Positions 32,601-44,600 of a stretch of 64,000 bases of DNA are shown here, piece after piece. The position numbers were made by a program, and so were the translations under genes. Each line of letters starts with the position of its first letter. Within the stretch, counting starts at the first letter, position 1. The notes under the pieces were generated by a model, which made no database searches, was not told where the DNA came from, and saw nothing but the letters and a program-made list of their open reading frames with translations. The stretch is from Nereocystis luetkeana (Eukaryota; Sar; Phaeophyceae; Laminariales; Laminariaceae): the NCBI GenBank assembly GCA_031213475.1, contig JARUPZ010000003.1, positions 13,707,580 to 13,771,579 on the forward strand, written 5' to 3'.

Positions 32601-35600
32601 CGGTGAGCGGTGGAAGCGGAGCGGGGGTGGGGGGGGTGTACTCATCTCATGCATGGCCGTAGTCGTATGATCATAGATCCTCGCATCCCTATATGTACTG
32701 CCGGGACGGGGCACCTGTCGGGTTGTCACCTATATGGGGGGGTAGGGGGGGGGAACTGAAAATTGGAGGCGCCGGAGCTACCTACAAGACCGGCAGACGT
32801 AATGTTGCCAAACGTTTTCAATGGTCGCACGAGACCCTTTTCGATGGAGATTTTCCTGTACGTGGGTTGACTGGCTACCGAGCCCAGCACCGTTTACGAG
32901 TTGGGCCCAGCTTCGTCCGAATGGTTGAATGTCCACATCAACCATCTTCGTTCCGAGAAAAATCCCAGGCGGTCGGGTAAAGGGTTCGAGTCAGGGGTAA
33001 GAATGGGGTCAGGGCTAGGCTTAAGGTTGGAGTTGGAAGTCAGGTGTATTTCAACAACTTTGTATGGGCTCGACCGAGGTCTATGCAGCCTTCGGTGAGA
33101 GAGAGCTGACAAAGCCCGGAAGTTGACAAGCTTCGGAAGGAGGGCCGTCAACGGTAACAGCCAAGCTCAATCGTACCCTCTTACTCGCGGAAACCTGGGG
33201 GGGGGGGGGGGGGTAACGAGAACCTGGAGGCGATGATGAGGATCCCTCAGTGCGTGCGGATCGCCCGTGTCCGAAGTTAGACTAGACGCACTCTTGTTGT
33301 TTCTTTCTGTCGTGGAGAGGATTTTTCGTCGGGGTGAAAGGGGGTGGGAACCATGCCCCTACCTTGCACTGCAGGCAGACCCACTTCGCCTTTCGAAAGC
33401 CGCAGTCAACGCAATGACGCTCCCCTGGGGCAAGGTCTTCCTTCCCTGAACGAAATGCCACAAGAAAAAAAAAATCCGGGATAACAACGTTTCGAGGCGT
33501 TGGGGAGCGCAGGGTCAACGGGGATGGTGTCGGCCAACGCGGAGGGTTGAGTCACAATACGTTTTCGGAATGGGGAATCTGGAGTCTGGAGTCTCGCCAC
33601 CCTTCTGAAGTAAGGGAGGGGTGTACTAGATAGGAGAGATGTACTCGATCTCATGCATGGCCGCAGTCGCATGATCCATAGGCCATCGGCAGCCCTACAA
33701 TGCCGGGACAGAGCATGCATGTCGGGTTTTCACCGACCAGGCAGGCATTGCTTGCACCAAGCGTGAAGCGCCGTGAGGTGTCTGGGGAGTCGCACGAAGG
33801 GTGGGCTGCATCCTACTAAGAACCGCTCGTGAGGCGGGCTTACATATGGATGACAGCTTGAATAAGGAGATTTATTTTCCGATGCAGCCACTTTTAGAGA
33901 CAGAAATGGGACTACTATGTAACTGGGGGAGGGGAGGGGGGGTGTACTCGATAGGAGATATGTACTCGATCTCATGCATGGCCGTAGTCGTATGACCATA
34001 CACCCTCGTAGGGGGGGGGGGGGGGTAACCGTTCTATTTGTCGGCTGTTTGTTTCTTTTTTTGCACACCACGTGCTGCTCTGAGGGACCGCTACGAGCCG
34101 CCTTCAATCTGGACCAGTCCCATATTTTTAGCAGAAATGGTCAGAGCACGGTCGTTATACGGGGTGTAAGACCTTCCTGCTCGATTTAGTGCAGTAGTGC
34201 AAATCAGACGTTTCTCGACGTCTCGATTTTGGTTCGAAATCAAGCCAGATTTTCTGTGGAAAGTGACGTTATCTATCGCATGTATGCCCCCCGACGCCGC
34301 CGTCGCCAAAGCAAAACCGCAGGCAGCTACACAAACGGTTGTTTCATTGGGGTGAGGAGGTTCGCTCGGTCTGCTCCACCGGGCTTGCCTGAATCGGCCC
34401 CTTTCCAGGAATGTCCCGCCATGTCTTCCGGCTTGTGCTCCACCGTCCAGCATCTCCCGCAGTAGACTTGGTCCTCGCAGTCGTGGCACACCTTCTCGCC
34501 TTCTCTCTGCGGTTTAGGTTCAAAGGAAGGTTCAAGCACTCCTGTGAAAATCAACACCAACACCGAGACCGATACCGATACCGATACCGATACCGATACC
34601 GATACCGATACCCAACACCGATACCGATACCCAACACCGATACCCAACACCGATACCGATACCGATACCGATACCGATACCTAGCACCAACGCCAATAAC
34701 GATACCGATACCCAACTCCAACACCGGTACCGATACCAACACCAATACGGATATCGATACCGACACCCAACACCAACATCGATAACGATATCAATACCCA
34801 ACACCAACACCGATACAAAAATCTGGAGATGAAGCAGCAGCAGCAGCAGCAGGAGAAGCAAGTGACGGGAGCGGCGGAAACATTGCAGCCGGGGACATAG
34901 GAAGCTGAAAAAATGCGGTGTTCAAAATCGAGACTTTTTTTTTCGATCGCCTTAGAATAGATTATCCAGGGATCGGACTGTTCACTGTTTTGCGGGTTTC
35001 CTAGCGGACGAATGCGCGGGCGTCACGTGACCCGCGGACAACGATTCGCCCCCCCCCCTGACCAATAAGAGGGAGTAAAATAATCCCGGGGATCACTATC
35101 CTCACAAGGCGTTGTAAACAACTGCCGGTACTGGTCGAAAATCGGCTTGACCGAGGGTTTGTGACGTCCAACCAGCACACCTAAAGAGGCTACTCTGGAC
35201 GTAAATACAAGGATATTTTCAACGTTAAACTGTATACTCAACGGTCACTATATTAACGTTCAGCGTGGCAATAGTTTTGGTTAGTTGGTGATGGCGCTCG
35301 GGGTCATACAAAACTACGGGGCTATCCAGAACCGCCCGACTACTGTACGAGTAGCCTGAACGAAACGGAGACCGCGTTTACCGACGGCGTCACTCGTCTT
35401 TACATGGATAGATCGATGACAAAGGTTTGAACCAATGAAATCAAATCACAGTATGTAGTGCGGGGGGGGGGAGAGAGGGGGAAACACCCGCTATATAGGT
35501 GACCCCGAATCTGAGTCACGAGGGGGAGGGGGCTAGCTAGCTGGAGAAGTACGTACAGTACGTAGGGCGAAAAGAAAATAGATGAAATGGCGCAAAAAAT

Positions 35601-38600
35601 AAACAAATCGAGTATTATCATAACAGTACCGTACCGCACCTTGTAGCATTTTTCACAGGGGGGAAACCAGTGGGATTTTCCGGTCTCAAGGTCCAGGTAG
35701 TAGGCAAGCCCCTTGTCGTTCATCTGCTTGTGCCACCGTTCAGAGGGCTTGATCGTCCACCCTTCCGGCCTCGTGGCCGAAGATTCTCTGCGCGGCAGGG
35801 TGTTTTTGTTCGTTCGTTCGTTTGTTTGTTCGTTTATTTGTTCGTTCGTTTGTTTGTTTGTTTGTTTGATTGTTTGTTTGTTTTTTTGGGAAAGGGTCGC
35901 CGGGACGGCGGCGGGGGGGGGGGGGGAAGGCGTCACAGGGTTGGGTAACGATGCTGGTATACAACACTCTTTGACCAAGAAGCTACCCGATATCGTTCAG
36001 AAGCTACGCAAACATGTTTTACAACAATGTTCGTTGCTTACCTCAAGACATGAGATTTTTCGTCATGCTTTCTTAGATACCCTTTTGTGTTTCTTGACAC
36101 AGGGAGTTCCTCAAATGAGGACAAGCCTCGGAAACAAAAAAATGGGGGTGACCCTGTATATACCGCCGGGTAACGACGAAGACGCAGTGCTAAGGTTTTA
36201 CGCACAGAATGACTCGGCGGCCACCTTTATTGCGTGTCGGGATGTGGGCTGCTTTTGAGTTGCCTGGCTTTGGTGTGACCGCCGGCGATTCTCTGCGATT
36301 GCAGGGTACTTTCTCTGTTTGTTTGTTTTTCTGGTGGCAAATAGTGGCCAGCGCGGAGGACGTAACAGGGTAAAGATGCCTCATGCGGGAAATCGCGCAA
36401 GAAGAATCGATCGCCTTCGCGGCGTGTCGGGGCTAGCGGGCCTTTTCGAGAGGTTGGTGCCGGTGGTCTTATGCGACCGTCGAACACGGCAACGCGTGAT
36501 CCCGCTCGCTGTAGAGCCGCGCCCACTTCGATGGGGGGAGACAAAAACCTTTGAAAAAAAGTGTGGGATCGTTCCCGCAGTACGAAAATGGTTTGAAAAA
36601 TGTTCGTCATGACAACTTTTGATTGTTTCGTACGAAAAACAAGGGAAGACTACAGCCATGCATGGCGATGAGTACCACCCCTCCCCGCTCAAAACTCGCG
36701 AGCGATCGACGCTGGGTATCAGCTTGTTAACCGTTTCGCCCCTGCAAGAATTAACCGACTTTTGAATCTACGTATTTTATGTCCGAAACACGAGATTTAA
36801 GGGGTTACTGAAAAAATCATGAACTTACAGTAGTAACAGGCAGAAATTTATATTGTAGGGTAAAACAGCTACGATGGTAGCTTTGAGGTCTTGTTTCCCT
36901 AGGAAGAACTAGTCCAAATCAAAACCATGACCGCCAAAGATGCCACAGTGAGAGACCGGTCTTGCTAGACGCGTCAAGATTTTTTTTTATCTTGATATAC
37001 TAGGTTTAGTGTAGGATCGGTCTGTCAAGGCGGTCAGTCAAGGTGTCGAACCGCGGCCTCCCAGCGTATTTTGTACTGAGCCGGTCTTGTTAGGACGCGT
37101 CAGAGACGCGTCAAGGCCTCTCCTTAGGCCTTAACAGAATAGTTCTAGTATATGTGGGCGGTCAGTTAAGGCGGTCAAATCGCGGTCCCTTCTCTACCAG
37201 CGTGGTCTCTATTACAAACGACATTTAGATGGCCGCAAAAGGTACAAATCAACCAACTGACAGTAGCACCGGCAGAGAAGGAAGCACTACTGCGGAAGAA
37301 AGCGCTACTCGAAACACGACACACGACACTCTTCGCTTCCTTCCTTGCTTGCTCACTCACCCGGTGACATGGTTGAACCAGTAGTTGCTCCCTTTCTCGA
37401 GGTCGTACCCCAGCTTCCACGCCTGCAGGGGGCCAGTACGGGGAATAGGTTTAATCGAGGCCAACAAGCAGAATGGTGAAGCCCCCCCCCCATTGTACAT
37501 GATGCACCCGTGCAGAAGCCAAGACGCCAAGTCGATCCGGTTACTACACTGATTGTACGGATGGTACCCGGTATAGCTATAGCGGCGGTAGCGATCGAAC
37601 ACACTGAACACCCAGGGGGGGGGGCAGAGTTGTTGGGTCTAAAAACTGTTTTGGGTAGTTGTCCTTCTCAAGACCGTTTCCAATGTTATGGTTGTCGTTC
37701 GTACGTTGACTCGTCGCCGTTGCCTACTGTAGCGTTCACGGCAGCAAGATAGGGTCAGATCAAAACACTCTGGAGGGCGGGGGGGGTGTACTCGATAGGA
37801 GAGAGGTGCTCGATCTCATGCGTGGCCGTAGTCGTATGACCATAGACCCTCGCACCCCTACAATGCTGGGACGATATCATCCATAGTCGGGGGTGCACTC
37901 TATATCATACATACTCGTAGTCGTATGACCATAGACTCCCGCATCCCTACCATGCCGGAACAGAGGGGGGGGGGGGTGGGGGGGGGTGTACTCATTATCA
38001 TGCATGGCCGTAGTCGTATATATGACGATAGACCCTCGCATCCCTATAATACCGGGACCGAGCACGTCGGATTCTCACCGACCAGGCAGACGTTGGGGGG
38101 GGGGGGGAAATAAACAGTCCATAAAAATACATGCACAATTGTTTGTATTTGAGTGATCAACGTTGAAGCTCATGCTGCACGTTTTCGGATGGCGAACGCA
38201 AAAGCAATGGTTGTGACAGTAGCACGATACATATTCTCGCGGACAGTGCAAATACCTCGTTTTTTACCCGGGAACCGAGACCGCTCCAACAAGAAGCTCA
38301 CATTGAGTAGGTGGCTGGCGGCTTCATCACTCTTCCGCTTTTTCTCTGCCTCCTCAAGAAGGAGCTTCACCTACGCAGCCATTGTGTCATTACAGCATTT
38401 GGGAAGCGGACACGGGGGTAAAACGACAGAAGGGGACGAAAGGATGAGTTGATGGCTTTGGTGGGTTGACGTGTTCTGGTTTTCTGCCATTTGCCAGTCG
38501 AGTGTACGCGTCGAGTTTGGCGACGCGTCGATCCTGCCGCTGGGGGAACAGCAGAACCCTGGGGATTTGAAAGACAGCTTGTTGGCGCTGTTTATCGAAG

Positions 38601-41600
38601 AGCCGTTGGTACGGTGAGAAGAGCCCTTGATGCCGTGAAAACAATTCGCTGATACGACGAGAAGAACCGTTGATTCGGTGAAAAGAGCCGTTGATACGAC
38701 GAGAAAAATCGTCGATTCGGGGAAAAGATCCATTGATGCGGCGACAAAAAGAGCCGTTGATACGGCGAGAAGACTTAGTCCGATTGAGATGCTTTTGTCA
38801 CAGGCGTGTTCTTATTGTATACCCTGGTATGCAATGTGCGAGATTTTAATCGCACCCGAGGTTGCACGCCGAAAGACGTTTCAGGCCCGCTAAACAAATT
38901 ATCGCCCGGCAGGAACAAGGGTTGTACAACGCTTATTAATATTACGGGGGGCCATATTAAATACGCCCTACGGTACACATAAAAACTTGTATATTTCGCT
39001 GTTTTTAGTATCAATATTTGGTCCTATTTATTAGGCTCCCCCGTAATAGTAGGCGAGGACACACCAAAAAGCCTTCACGTTCTGTCACGAGACCGAGGAC
39101 GCCTACTGTGATCGTAGCCAGATGAATATTACTTCACTAGACTCCCCCGGTCCATCCCTATCTTATTTTTTCAGCGAGACAGTGATTGGCGATGGTATCC
39201 CGTCGATCGACTTCCAGAAGCTTTTTTCAAGTATGTTCCAGCGGAAAAATCATAAACAAGGCTCCATACATCGTGGCCCATCCTCACGCCGGAGTGCACT
39301 TTATTTCGCAGGGTCCAGTCGGCGTCGTACATCCCGCGAAATAGAACACGCTATGTACAGGGAAGGAGACCGCAGTTAGGCCCCTTGGCTACCCGTCTCC
39401 TACACCAAAACCAGTATATTAAGGCCAAAAGAGGCCTCGGCGAGCCCCAAGAGGCCGCTCTCCTGCTGTATAGCATCGTTGCGCATAAGGGTATGTGGGC
39501 AGGGAGTTGCTTCACCTTGGTAGCCTCGTGATCACGATGCATCTGCTTTTCAGCTTCTCTTCTCTCTTTCTCCTGGAACTCTAGCTCCAGTCTCTTTGAT
39601 TCCTCCAAAGCGAAAGTCTCGTTCAAAACCTTGGCAAATCCGCAGCCAGCCGCGATCAGAAGGGGTTTAGTCATGTGATGCATGGCCGTAGTCGTATGAC
39701 CATAGACCCTCGGGCGCGGGGGGGGGGTGATTCACGACGCAATCGTATGAACACTGACTATCGCGCATTGCTGGGTTGGCGGCAAGGATGCATCGCCTAT
39801 TGAGAAGCTCGGAGAGTACTGTTGTTGTTTATTCACCACGTATTTACAATTATCAGTTGCCTCGCTTGGTTTTTCTGTACTTCTCTTTCGGGAAATGTTC
39901 ATGAGTGATCAACGTTGAGGTTCATGCTGCCTGCACAATGTTGGATGCCAAACGCGACAACAACAATAGTTAGCAGCGCACAATCGCCAACGTAAGCACA
40001 ACACACGAAGACACACCTTCCGCCTTAGGCGGAAACGCAGCCTCATCTTCTTCCACTCGTCGTGCCGTCTCCACACCCGCTGGAGGACTCGCGCCGCCCT
40101 GTCCTCCGCCCTCTCCCGCTCCTTCTCCTTGGCTTGCATGGCCATCAAGCGCGCCCTCTTCGCGAACCTATCGTTCCGTGCGGCAGAGCAGTAGTATATG
40201 CGGGACACGGTAAGCACTACTATTACGGGGGACCATATTCCATAGGACCTACGATACACACAAAAACCTATATATTTCGCTATTTTTACTAACAGTATTT
40301 GGTCCTATTTACTATGATCCCCCGTAAAACTTAGGGTTGAGGTATCGGTTAAGGTTAGGCAGCAAGGAGCACATATCCATACCCATCGAAGATTGTACCG
40401 CTCTGCGCCGGAACACGAAGACGTTCAGGTCTTACCGTTGACGAGACCGTTGAATTCGCGCACACAAGGGATGATGGGGATCGTTTTTCAGAGCTCGACT
40501 TTATGCCAGAACGGGAAGGAAGGTTGAGGTTGTCAATGATGCGCCGAACAAGATTAAGGTGTATCTCGGAGATATCTGGTCGGGAGAGATAGAGCCTGCC
40601 GAATAAACTAAGATTCGACTATTTCGTCTCCCCGAATCCAGAAAAAAAATAACCCCCCCCCCAACGCTTTGCGCAAGCTGTTGCACTGCTTGCTGATGAT
40701 GATGATGATGTCACATCTTTAGTTTTTTTGCCAGGTGTACCGAACCGTGGCATACTGTGCCTGGTATACATATGCACCACACTCCAGGCCTATTGAAAAC
40801 GTGGAGGTTGCACTATTACTAGCTCTCTTTACCGTCGCCAAGAGAAAACAAGCCCTGAAGGAAAAAACGATCCCCCCCTCTGCGCGAACCCAACGCTAGT
40901 TACGGTAACTGCTAACGTAAAATCGTTCCATGTATATTTGGGACTACAGGGGGCTGCGGCTTGGCCCCCCCTTGTTTGCTTACCGCCTCCCCTACACCAA
41001 AACTGGCCCATCTTACGGCAAAAGCAACGAGGCGTTTTGATTGACGCGCCTCCCTTAAAACAAAAACCCGAGTCTCTATATATTGGCAAAAAAAAGTCTT
41101 GATCTAGCCCCCGGCGGCTCACCGCGTGATGTGAGGTCAGGTGGTTGCCGTCGTAAAAACAAGAAATCAGCTCTAAAAGACCTATGCCAATGGAAACGCG
41201 AAGTTCAAAAGTTTTTGTTCAACTACATTGCTTTCAAAGAGCAGCCGAAATTTTCCTCGTACCGCCGCTGTGGGGAAAAAGAGAAAAAATGTTACCAGGC
41301 AGTTTTTTTTTTTTTTTTTTTTCCCAAACGGCTGCAGGCGGCGCAATTTGTTTTTTTCTGGTTGCAAATTATCGACACGCAGATAGAAACCAGCTCGTGC
41401 GACGATCGACCCTCGATCTCGACATAGACTAAGCCCACGGCAAATCCACTCGGTGTATGGCAATGCCAACGAATATAGATGACGGCCTCGAAGATATCAG
41501 TTGGATCCATGGCCTAGGGGGAGAGATCTTGCCGGCGGTGTCGTACGGTATCCTCCCAAACCTGAAAAAAAACTATTTTATGCCATTCGAGACGGATGGA

Positions 41601-44600
41601 GAAGTTTTGTCATCTGTTTTGTGCACACCAGCGGCCAATTGTTTTTTTATCATACGCCTGGTCAGCTCCCGCCACATGACACCGGCCATGGTGTGAAGAC
41701 GGTGACCCTAGGGTGGGTCGGAGCCCCTAACGAGCGCACTTCGTTCAGAATTCATGACGCAATCGTTGGTTTTGTTGATCAATGTCTGTCGAGGACTCGG
41801 AATCTCGCCGCTTCGAAGCAAACATCCGCCCGAGTTTTTCTCGAGCCGATGTTGGCCGATGTTGGCCCAACATCGGCCCACGATTTGTTTTTTTTTCGGG
41901 CTTTTCCAAAATTTTGGAACCTTTTATTTTCTTTTCTAAACGTGCCCATAGGAAGCGTGTTCTAAAATATTCTGAAGGGTATCTTTGAAATTCAAACTTT
42001 TTAGTGATACTTACGCTTCCCCATTGGCATAGATAGGTCTATAACCCATTTGGTGCTGCAGTCCCGTCGTAGCGATGTGGGTCATGTCCAGGCTTAGGCT
42101 TACGTACAGCGCAGTACCAAAAAAATGGTCAGCCCCTTAAGCGCTGCACCTTCGTTGTGTGGGCAGACTGCTATTACGGGGGACCATAGTTAATAGGACC
42201 AAATATCGTTGGTAAAATTGTTTAAATATATAGGGTTTTATGTGTACCATAGGTCCTATTAACTATGGCCCCCCGTAATACTATTACTTGAGACTAACAG
42301 TAGTAGAGCGTAAATATGTATTTGGAGTAGTAGTGTGCCGGAAATGTGAAAAAAAACGAGGGTTTTCCCCGCCCACACTCACAGTCCCCCCCGACCAAAT
42401 CCTGATGAAATGTTTGGGCGAGCAACAAGAAACTCTCCCCGGGGGGCAACAAGCGAATTGTTACGACAGATAGGCCTTATCTTAACAACACACTTACCGT
42501 ATCACTCGGGTGATAATGTAACACGCTTGCCGTATCACACGGGTGATAAGATAACACACTTACGGTACCACACGGGTGATAAGATAACACACGTACCGTA
42601 TCACACGGGTGACAAGATAACACACTTACCGTATCACACGGGTGATAAGATAACACACACTTACCGTATCACACGGGTGATAAGATAACACACTTACCGT
42701 ATCACACGGGTGACAAGATATCACACTTACCGTATCACACGGGGGATAAGATAACACACTTACCGTATCACACGGGTGATAAGATAACACGCTTACCGTA
42801 TCACACGGGTGATAAGATAACACACTTACCGTATCACACGGGTGATAAGATAACTCACTTACCGTATCACACGGGTGATAAGATAACTCACTTACCGTAT
42901 CACACGGGCGATAAGATAGCACACTTACCGTATCGTATCACACACACGGGAGATAGACAAGATAACACCCCCCCCTGGAATGAATTTCCGAGGCGATTTT
43001 TCTCGAAACCATGCCTCAAGGGGCACACAACACAGTACGAGAATAGTGGGCTTTGGGAATATAACTTGACGAGATGCTTCAATACGTAGACGTATCGCTC
43101 CGCGTTTGTATGCACTCTGCCCCCGCCGTCGAAAAAAGCAGGTTGGAAAACCCGACGACCGGGGGGAGCGTTGTCTGATCACACGTGCCATAGCTGCTAC
43201 CTGCATGTCGTCGCTCGTGAGAAACAGTGAGCAAGTTTTTAGTCAAGGCCTACTCCTCGTAGTCGCGTTTCGGCGAAGGTTCGGTGAGACTTTGTGTCAC
43301 GCTTTCCACCACGGAGTTGTTGCCACGCTCGAACCAACACAGCTGTAACCGTTTCTGCAACATTTTTCTGTAACGTCATGTCACGTTTCAGCAAAATATA
43401 TACCAGGTACTAGTATATTTTTCGTAACGGTTCTGGCACAAGATCGGTTTGAAAAAAACGGTCCCGCAAGATTTATTGGTTGTAATAATAACTTGTAACG
43501 TTCTTTGGGGTGAATATATATATGTATATATATATATATATGTTTTGCGCTGCCACTGCTTGCCTCCCGTTCAGCATCCTCCGAGCTTGCAGGCGGCGCC
43601 ACCAGCCCTGTAAAACCGACGCGCCCCTTTCCCTCGCTGCCGCCTCGCGCGCGGAGGAAATCCTGGCCTTTCTCGCCTGGTGGTGTGAGCAACATGCAAC
43701 GTGTCGTGTGTGTGAGTGTTTCTTTCGCTCAACCGGACAAAAAACAAGAGGGTGAGTCCCGTCACGTCGACGTTGCCGCCGCCACGCGGCTTTTTTTATA
43801 CGAATCGTCGAACTAAGGTAGGATTGCTTAAAAAGGTTCCGATGGCAGAAAGGGCCACACTGCTTGATGATTGGAGGGGGGGGGGGGGATATACACCGAC
43901 TACTCAGCGTCCGAGTCACAATAGTTGAAAGGAGTAGCACATACGGCGCGGGCGCAAAGGGCTCCTTCCTACCCGCGCTCACGCTTGCAGGTAGACGGTT
44001 GATAACGCCTAATCAGCGGGTGAGCTCGCGCGAGTCCCTACGCTATGTCCCCGGAGGAGATGACTCTCCTCCCGGGTGGCTGTCTCCACCGCACCTGCCC
44101 CTCTCGGGGGGTCAGGTCAGGTCGGGTCAACATGCCCAGGCGCCAGTGGCAACAGCAGCCGGCTCTGCTGTTGCAACGGGAGTAACGGGTTGAGTTGACA
44201 CACGACAACACGTATTTAATTTGCCCTACAACGTGGAAGTTGTGGCGAGAGCCTAAAAAACTTTATTTTTTTACCAGTCTACCGAAGGATCAAAGGAAAA
44301 AGAAAAAAGGAAAAAGAACAAGTCAGCAACCATTGTCTGTTGTCGTTACAGTCCCCTTTCCAGACGTCAGAGGGAACAGGTAGGTAGGTGTCGAAACTGC
44401 ATACGTACACGCATGGCGAATACAGCAAAAAAACAATCGGCCGCGACAGGGAGGAGCAGCCCCGAGCTGCTGCATGTACATACTATTGGAGTGGGGGGGG
44501 TGGGGGTCCGAAGCGCAACGCAAAGAAGAGCGCTCCACGTGTCGCGTCACGCTGCTTGCCGCGCGTTCCTTTCCTATAATAATACGTACGCAAACAAACG

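Larger units (their letters stand above)
31907..34541 (-). other. IQ/WW/B-box gene: two B-box-like zinc modules
   Basis: Exons 34389-34541, 33363-33445 and 31907-32005. The first completes a Cys/His module begun by CEKC at the end of the WW exon: KVCHDCEDQVYCGRCW and then H-K-P-E-D-M-A-G-H. The second module spans the next two exons: ERHCVDCGFRKAKWVCLQCK, then DAMCGECNARIHGSGNRKNH. The spacing C-x2-C, C-x2-C, C-x2-C, H-x6-H resembles a B-box zinc finger. The link between exons 34389-34541 and 33363-33445 may use a GC donor (CAG|GCAAGC) or a GT nine bases later in the same phase. Confidence 0.75.

Noticed and set aside
31682..32729. Minus-strand open frames of 180-290 codons rich in Pro, Ser, Cys and Leu
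   Set aside because: They translate the CTGTCCC minisatellite in several frames. The genuine exon is limited to 31907-32005, after the acceptor.
42493..42968. CRISPR-like array
   Set aside because: The 33-bp units are contiguous without unique spacers and lie in a eukaryotic intron, so it is a minisatellite.
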